A model generated the notes under the pieces. That model saw only the letters and a list, made by a program, of their open reading frames with translations, was not told the DNA's origin and ran no database searches. From NCBI GenBank assembly GCA_002633025.1, contig NMRB01001091.1, positions 159,411 through 223,410 on the forward strand: DNA of 64,000 nt, read 5' to 3'. This document shows, one piece after another, positions 58,199 to 64,000 of this stretch. Position 1 is the first letter of the stretch. Each line of letters begins with the position of its first letter. Made by a program: the position numbers and the translations under genes. This DNA comes from Notospermus geniculatus (lineage: Eukaryota; Nemertea; Pilidiophora; Heteronemertea; Lineidae).

Positions 58199-58644
58199 TG
58201 CCTCCTCGTTTTCGATATTACACATTAGAATACTGCCTGCTCGTTTTCGATATTACACACTAGAATACTGCCTCCTTGTTTTCGATATTACACACTAGAA
58301 TATTGCCTCCTCGTTTTCGATATTAAACACTAGAATTATACTGCCTCCTCGTTTTCGATATTACACATTAGAATACTGCCTCCTCGTTTTCGATATTACA
58401 CACTAGAATACTGCCTCCTTGTTTTCGATATTACACACTAGAATATTGCCGNTTTCGATATTACACACTAGAATATTGCCTCCTCGTTTTCGATATTACA
58501 CACTAGAATATTGCCTCCTCGTTTTCGATATTACACACTAGAATATTGCCTCCTCGTTTTCGATATTACACACTAGAATATTGCCTCCTCGTTTTCGATA
58601 TTACACACTAGAATATTGCCTCCTCGTTTTCGATATTACACACT
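58199..58644. repeat. 35-bp tandem repeat (minisatellite)
   Basis: About 12.7 contiguous units of tgcctcctcgttttcgatat plus tacacactagaatat. One unit is disrupted at an N (58452). A few units differ by single bases or short insertions. There are no spacers. Confidence 0.95.
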
Positions 58645-59020
58645 TAGTGTAACTTGTCATTGTATCTGGGGAGCACTGGGAAAAGAACAGATTTCTTTGT
58701 TTCCCCCTGTTGAAATGACGGCTATTGCTGTCCAGTCATCCGTAGGACTTTCTCCTCTAGAACATCGGATCAGTTCTCACCCTCTGGAAAAATACGGTCG
58801 ACTTTGGTTACTTGTCTGCATAGACACCTTTGGAAAGTCTGCCATTGCAAAGTGGACCAAATTGGCACACAACCTACCTTTTCTCGCAGGGAAAAGAGAC
58901 CCATAAAGTTTGCTCAGTCAGTTCGAACCATAGGCACAAGTCCCAAACACATGGAGAGAACACAGCGTGGAGAGGACAATGGTCCTGTCTCCTGACAAGC
59001 TTAAGCGGTTTTTCCACGGT

Positions 59021-59140
59021 ACAATATTATTGCACAATATGGGCCCCAAAATGGGTGTTATGTGCTTCTGGCATAATGGATTGGAGAAAGATTGGCAATA
59101 ATATTGCCCATTTTGATCCTCATATTGTGCAATAATATTG
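59021..59140. repeat. Foldback element, cacaatattattg family
   Basis: The inverted ends are acaatattattgcacaatat and atattgtgcaataatattgt. The interior is related to 3969-4119 in opposite orientation. Confidence 0.88.
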
Positions 59141-59172
59141 TTCGCTTTGGGTAGGAATAATTCTTAATCACA

Positions 59173-59322
59173 ACGGGCCTTATGCACCAAACGAAGATTA
59201 TCTTGAACTTAGGTTTAGCCACAACTTTTCAATTGTTCAAGTTTACCAGGGCATGATGTGACAATGGAAAGGTTGTGGCTCAACCTGAGTTCAAGATGAT
59301 CTTCGCTTGGTGCATACGGCCC
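59173..59322. repeat. Foldback element
   Basis: The inverted ends are gggccttatgcaccaaacga and tcgcttggtgcatacggccc, with inner arms cttgaactt-aggttt / caacctgagttcaag. Confidence 0.85.
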
Positions 59323-60416
59323 AATGAGCGCAGAACAATTGTCAATGGAGCAGGTCCATTTGACGGCTGAAGGGGTGTGATGACGTAATCGTCATGGTCA
59401 ACCAGAAAAGTATGGTAAAGGGAGGGTCTATTATGTGACAGCGACGAAACCGAATGTGTCGAAAAGCACTCCAGCGGCAACGGCTATTGTCGGATTTCTA
59501 GGCCTAGTTCCTTCATGAATGGCTGTAATTTTGTTCATTTTTCTTTCGTTGTAAATAAAGTTACAACTGAATTAAAGCGAATCGATATCGAAAAAAATTG
59601 ATTTGGAAATAGAATTCGAAAGGGGACGAATTTTGGGGAAAAAACGGAAACAAACTTCTCCAGAATGTAAACAAAGAAATTTTCGTGCATTCTGATTGGC
59701 TGAATTTTGTGTTTACAAACACCAGCCAAATGTAAATAAAATCCGCTATCAATTCGCTTTAAGGATCCGTGAGAACGCAAACGTATCGGGATACATGTAC
59801 GTATACGTTTCGGTTTAAGGATAGCAGCAGGTCTGACAGGAATCAACATTCTCAAGCTCTCTATGTGTACGTCGCAGCATCGGTTTATAGACGAGGGTTC
59901 ACCATCCTGGGAACCCAGGGCACTTCCACTCTGCATAGCGCGTTACAATGGACGTGCGAGTAGGGAAGCGCGTTTTAGAGGACCTGTTGCAAGAGGATGA
60001 GGGTTCACAGAGTAATGTGCGCACTCCCATTGGTGCCTATTTTAGTGGTTTGCCGAAATACATGACACTGGCCGTTAATCGTGTCCTATTCATATGCGGT
60101 AGCAGCGCCAATTAAAAAAAAAGACAAAAACCCCACAGAAACTATGTAGGGTTACTGGACGTCAAAATCATTGAAATTGAATGAATGAATGAATGAAATG
60201 ATCCAGGCTTTACTCTAAAAACTACATAAAATTATAATTTTATATATAAATTGTACAATATCACAGTGTTATACATGTACATGTACATCTGGAACCTAAA
60301 TTATTCACAGTGTTCATGGATCCACGCTTTACTTAAAAATTCGATATCCAAAAACAGCACAAAAACGACACACAGTATAGAATAAATCTCACTCACTGGT
60401 TCACGTCTCCGAATAT

Positions 60417-60462
60417 TTCGCAAATTTTCGACCCCAATCGGGGTCTTCCTCAGGCGCTATGT
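60417..60462. repeat. cgaccccaatcggggtcttc motif
   Basis: A short palindromic motif preceded by caaattt and followed by ctcaggc. Copies also occur at 21897-21935 and 61068-61105, which suggests ends of one interspersed element family. Confidence 0.6.
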
Positions 60463-60666
60463 ACAAGAGATCCCAGAGGTTAAAAACTATAACAGAAATT
60501 ATAATATAAATTGTACAATATCACAGTGTGTTACATCTGCAACCTATTAACAAATTAGTTATCTAGTCAATTTTCATTAATCATCAACAATATTATTATT
60601 GAAAGCTAAATTGTTAATACGTTGAAATAATCGAATTAAAATCTCATTCATGTCAAAATATTTCTG

Positions 60667-60924
60667 TTAAAGGAGCTGGACGTCCAAGTTGTAAACAAAC
60701 TGGTTTGTTTACAAACAGTGGCCAGCAAACTGGTTTTCTTCCTTCGTGAAGGTGGCAGCACCATAGCGCCCCGTGATCGTTAGACTGGTGCCCGGTCCAA
60801 TGCAACTCACTCACGGTATTCACGTCAGTACAAATCACCGACAATAGGTGGAAGCACCGCAGGCGTGGCGTGGATAGAGAACCAGTGAGTGAGTGTTTAC
60901 AACTTGGACGTCCAGCTCCTTTAA
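60667..60924. mobile_element. TTAA-flanked MITE
   Basis: TTAA at 60667-60670 and 60921-60924 bracket inverted ends aggagctggacgtccaagtt and aacttggacgtccagctcct. The interior matches 40658-40903 in opposite orientation. Confidence 0.88.
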
Positions 60925-61535
60925 TTGTCACAAACCTAAGCAATCCATCAAAATCTTGTTTGTCTCCCGACCATTTTTTGCACACCATTCTGTAAATACT
61001 CGATGTGTTGGTCAAAACAATGTGTCTAATATAATTAATAACCGAAGTCGTCCTCCAGAAATTTAGCAAATTTTCGACCCCAACCGGGGTCTTCTTCATG
61101 CTGGCACTTTCAAGTCGAGCTACCAGAAGTGTAATGAGCTGGATCCCAACATTACAAGTAAATGTTAGGTTACGTAACTCTTCCTGTATCAGAGATTGAG
61201 AAATCCAAGAGTCTCATTAGCATAATTGGATAGAGCAGACCTGAAAACCTATTAATTTCTTTTGAATTTCTCAATAAAATGCCGCATGGTTCGAAATGGA
61301 CTTGGGCTCTATTTTACTTACATGTATAGGCATACACATTGTCAATTCTAAAATTCTAATCTAAAAATACAGTGTACTTCTTGGACGTTGTATCTTTCGG
61401 ACAGCCATTCCCAACACACAGGTTTCTCAAACACTAGCACCTTGGTCATGTCCGGGGGTCATGTTGACCTTCTGTACACGATGTCTTAGTGGCCTATATG
61501 CCCTACTCATTTCCTGCAAGTCCACAAGAAATTCG

Positions 61536-63877
61536 TTACTTCCTTCTTGATGAACGGGAACGAGACCCTAATTTTGGCTTGGTCTTCCCGGTGGCAGTTT
61601 TTGCTCGGGTTCCAATTTGAATCTGCCCAAATTGAGAGAATGTGTCTGTATACCAAACTTTGCGGCCAGTCGTCATTTCTGCCACGTTTATTGGTGTCTC
61701 CATTCTGTTTTCTGGCTCCTCGCTTCTAGTTTCTGTTTCTTGTATCTCACTTTCTTTTTCTGGTTTCTCGCTTTCTTGTTCTTGTCTTCTCGTTTCCTGT
61801 TTTACAGTCGCCTGATCCTTTTCGGGGTCATCATTCTTCGCTTCTGAATTGATATCCAGGGCTGATGGTGGACTAATCTTCACCCTAAATTAATAATACA
61901 TGTATACTTTGGATTTTAATATATAGCTCTGCAATTAATACCAAATATCATGGCGAATAGTTTCCTCAACTTCGATGACACTACAATAGGAACGATGAAC
62001 GGTTAGTCACGCTATGACAGCCCTCTCATAACTTATCAAGTTATGAGAGGGATGGGGTCCATTTTTGTCAGCTAAGGTTTCGTCATAGTATCAGTCTAGC
62101 CTAAGTGTAACCACTGGCTTTGTATAGGTTGGATAGGACACCAGTCTCATCACGTTGGTTCCAGATTCCGCCGCCAGGGGAAGGATACTGGGGCATAGTT
62201 CGTGCATAAAGTGGAACTTTAGATATATACTTAGTAACTGACCTCCGACATTTCTTGTGCACCACCACTGCGATCACGATGAGGAGTATGGCAGCCACTG
62301 CAGACGAAACCCCCGCAATGATGGCTACCGTGTGGTCATCATCGGACTTGGTACAGTTGCTGAATTCTAAAACCAGGTAAAAGTATTACTTGTGATGGCT
62401 TGGTACGAACATGTACAATATCAAAAATAAAAATAACGAAATAATTATGGCGTGGTGAGTTGATTATTGCTAAGTTTGATGTGGTAAACTTTTGTTTCCT
62501 TTGGTAAAATGTCGCGAATAAGATTCTGACAGTTCCCCTTAAAATGAACGATTTCAAGCAGCAACAACAACACCACCGCTGTTATCTGTTCATATACTGG
62601 GTGTTTCAAAATTACGTTTCTGGTCCAATAGCTCGGAGTGTACCATGAACATGAAGCACCTATGGGGGACCGCAGGTGTAAAGGGAAAGAATGTCCCCGG
62701 GAAAAACTGTCCCAGGAGCAAAAGATCCTATTGTTACATTCTAATCTCTGGGGATTGGTTTTCAATAGTCATGCCGCTTATTCCGTCATTCAACAATAGA
62801 AGTGGACACTTTTTACAGGGGGACACTCTGTACCGTTACACCGGCACAGAACTTCATGAGACCCACCAAATGATTTTGTGTTGCAAACGTAAGTGTTATA
62901 GCCTACCTGTATTTAGGGACCAGTTGTTGACATTCCGATCAGGGTCACAGATCCTGCAGTTGCTATTGGCATCAAGTTCTTCTGGAAGGTAACACTTCGA
63001 TCCAATAAAACATCCAGTTTTCTGAAGGAATAAGTACATTACAGCAGGAAGTGAACATTTTAGATGAACCGACAAAAAAGTGTTCAATTTCAAACCGTCG
63101 CCTGATACAGGCCAATACAAACATCATGTACCAGCAGCTTATGCCAAACGTGACATTATCAGCTCCATCATTAAAGAAATGGAAACTGAATGCGATGTAA
63201 AGTACATGTGGACAGAAACCGGAGTACTCTCGTAGAAATTCTTTCAAAGAGAATCGTCCCATTTTATCACACGACGAATTGGTGAGACAGGGAATCGAAC
63301 CCCTCAGCGGTGATAGATCTCTCCTCTTAAGCAGGAGCGGATCCAGAATCATGGGAAAGAGGGGCACAGCCAGCCCACAAAATAGAGGGGGCACGGGCCG
63401 GGTGTGCTCCCCCCTGGATCCGCGCCTCTTAAGGCCCGTTTCCACATGTCGAGCGTTTTACGCCGCGTTTTGACGCTTCGCCCATTGTTTGGAAGCAGAG
63501 CGGCGGAAAATAACAAAAGATTTGACGCATCACGCAGCGTGAAACGCTCATGTCGAAACGCTCATGGCCTTTAGACAACACTCCGTCTTACAAATACATG
63601 TACGTCGCTCGCAATCTGAATGGATGGATGGGAAATAACTTACGAGTTGGGTACAGTTTCCCTTCTTTTCGTCCTGATCAATATTGCATTTGAAACAGGC
63701 GGAGTCATAGGCCATGAAGAGAAGTTCATCATCACTGTAATCCTTGCCATTATTGTTGCTCAGGGCTATCAGGAAGTTACCATATTTTCCGTCGTGGGGA
63801 CAGAGTACCAGGTTGAAATTAATGTACCTCGCCGTCGTCATGAATTGTCCGCTGTCATCTCGAATTTTTGTCTCCGG
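61536..63877 (-). CDS. VWDE-like paralogue, 3' part only (gene continues past window end)
   Basis: Four exons match exons 18-21 of the gene at 20395-34931: 63644-63877 (234 nt, one residue longer), 62907-63021 (115 nt), 62243-62366 (124 nt, three codons shorter) and 61536-61884 (349 nt, ending at the stop). Splice sites and phases agree throughout. The ectodomain part is very similar (VNFNLVLCPHDG-type, YDSACFKC, CRICDPDRN), and the membrane helix follows VAIIAGVSS. The cytoplasmic tail starts alike (SPPSALDI against TPPSAMEV) but then continues into a Glu/Lys/Arg-rich repeat-like segment (QETRRQEQESEKPEKESE) and a Tyr- and basic-rich end. It is about 120 residues instead of 48. The gene is opposite in strand to the first copy. 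Upstream exons lie beyond 64000. No disabling change is seen in this part. Confidence 0.9.
62000..62240 (-). repeat. Interspersed repeat in the last intron of the VWDE-like paralogue
   Basis: It matches 47090-47340 in reverse. A local hairpin (ccctctcataacttatcaag / cttgataagttatgagaggg) is inserted at 62023-62054. Confidence 0.7.
63341..63428. repeat. ggatccgcgcct-type repeat fragment
   Basis: gagcggatccagaatcatgg and ccccctggatccgcgcctct are inverted ends of the family seen at 5790-6079, in an intron of the paralogue. Confidence 0.65.
63430..63560. repeat. Imperfect foldback in paralogue intron
   Basis: aaggcccgtttccacatgtc with gagcgtttta is answered by aacgctcatgtcgaaacgct and catggcctt. 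Arms are diverged. Confidence 0.55.
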
Positions 63878-64000
63878 CTGAAAGGGGATAGTGTGCGCTT
63901 AAATTTTGGTTCGTTCGAACACAGTAGAGAAAGCTCATTTGGCAAACTGGATGGCTGAGCCGCAGCACGAAGTAGCACCACTTTACTGCCTTTATGTGCA

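Noticed and set aside
58199-58644. Regular repeat array resembling CRISPR
   Set aside because: Units are contiguous with no unique spacers, and the window is animal nuclear DNA.
61547-61847. Plus-strand frames with FWLLASSFCFLYLTFFFW
   Set aside because: They are the antisense of the Glu/Lys-rich tail exon of the VWDE-like paralogue.
1-64000. Bacterial operon, phage or viral genome content
   Set aside because: Introns, SINE-like elements, GPCRs and animal extracellular domains make this animal DNA. No viral genes were recognised; the 2A-like motif belongs to a retrotransposon.

Overview
This is metazoan nuclear DNA: multi-exon genes with GT-AG introns, two intronless rhodopsin-family GPCR genes, dense MITE-type foldback elements, tRNA-derived SINE remnants and a non-LTR retrotransposon fragment. 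A VWDE-type protein, an SLC23 transporter, a MADF-BESS factor, a 2A-bearing retroelement and many tacatgta/taggcctac motifs suggest a marine invertebrate, most likely a deuterostome (echinoderm, hemichordate or lancelet). The species cannot be fixed from sequence alone. The window is draft assembly, with a 195-base N run (41892-42086) and single Ns at 31867, 35237 and 58452.

Layout. 1-3.5 kb: a PAN/Apple-domain exon and a possible signal-peptide exon (minus). 4.6-5.6 kb: intronless GPCR (minus). 9.6-10.4 kb: uncharacterised plus-strand ORF. 11.9-15.5 kb: a complete six-exon secreted chymotrypsin-fold protease (minus, 285 aa). 20.4-34.9 kb: a complete 21-exon, 1064-aa type I membrane protein of VWDE type (plus). 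35.2-36.2 kb: fragment of a non-LTR retrotransposon with a 2A-like peptide and an apurinic-type endonuclease (minus). 36.2-37.5 kb: second copy of the last three VWDE-like exons. 38.4-50.9 kb: a complete 13-exon SLC23-family transporter (minus, 725 aa), whose seventh intron hosts a complete same-strand two-exon MADF-BESS gene (279 aa). 53.4-54.4 kb: second intronless GPCR (minus). 54.4-61.5 kb: repeats. 61.5-63.9 kb: the last four exons of a further VWDE-like paralogue (minus) that runs off the right edge.

Exon models were built by hand from reading-frame phase, GT/AG sites and family motifs. For the protease, VWDE-like, SLC23 and MADF-BESS genes every junction keeps phase and the summed lengths divide by three.

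The most interesting theme is the VWDE-like family. Three copies of its 3' module (extracellular Cys-rich exon, transmembrane exon, tail exon) lie in the window. They share the ectodomain and membrane exons but have different cytoplasmic tails. One copy is cut inside an exon by the 2A-bearing retroelement, and comparing copies 1 and 2 shows a MITE insertion with its empty site. The genes otherwise look like unrelated neighbours, not a pathway.
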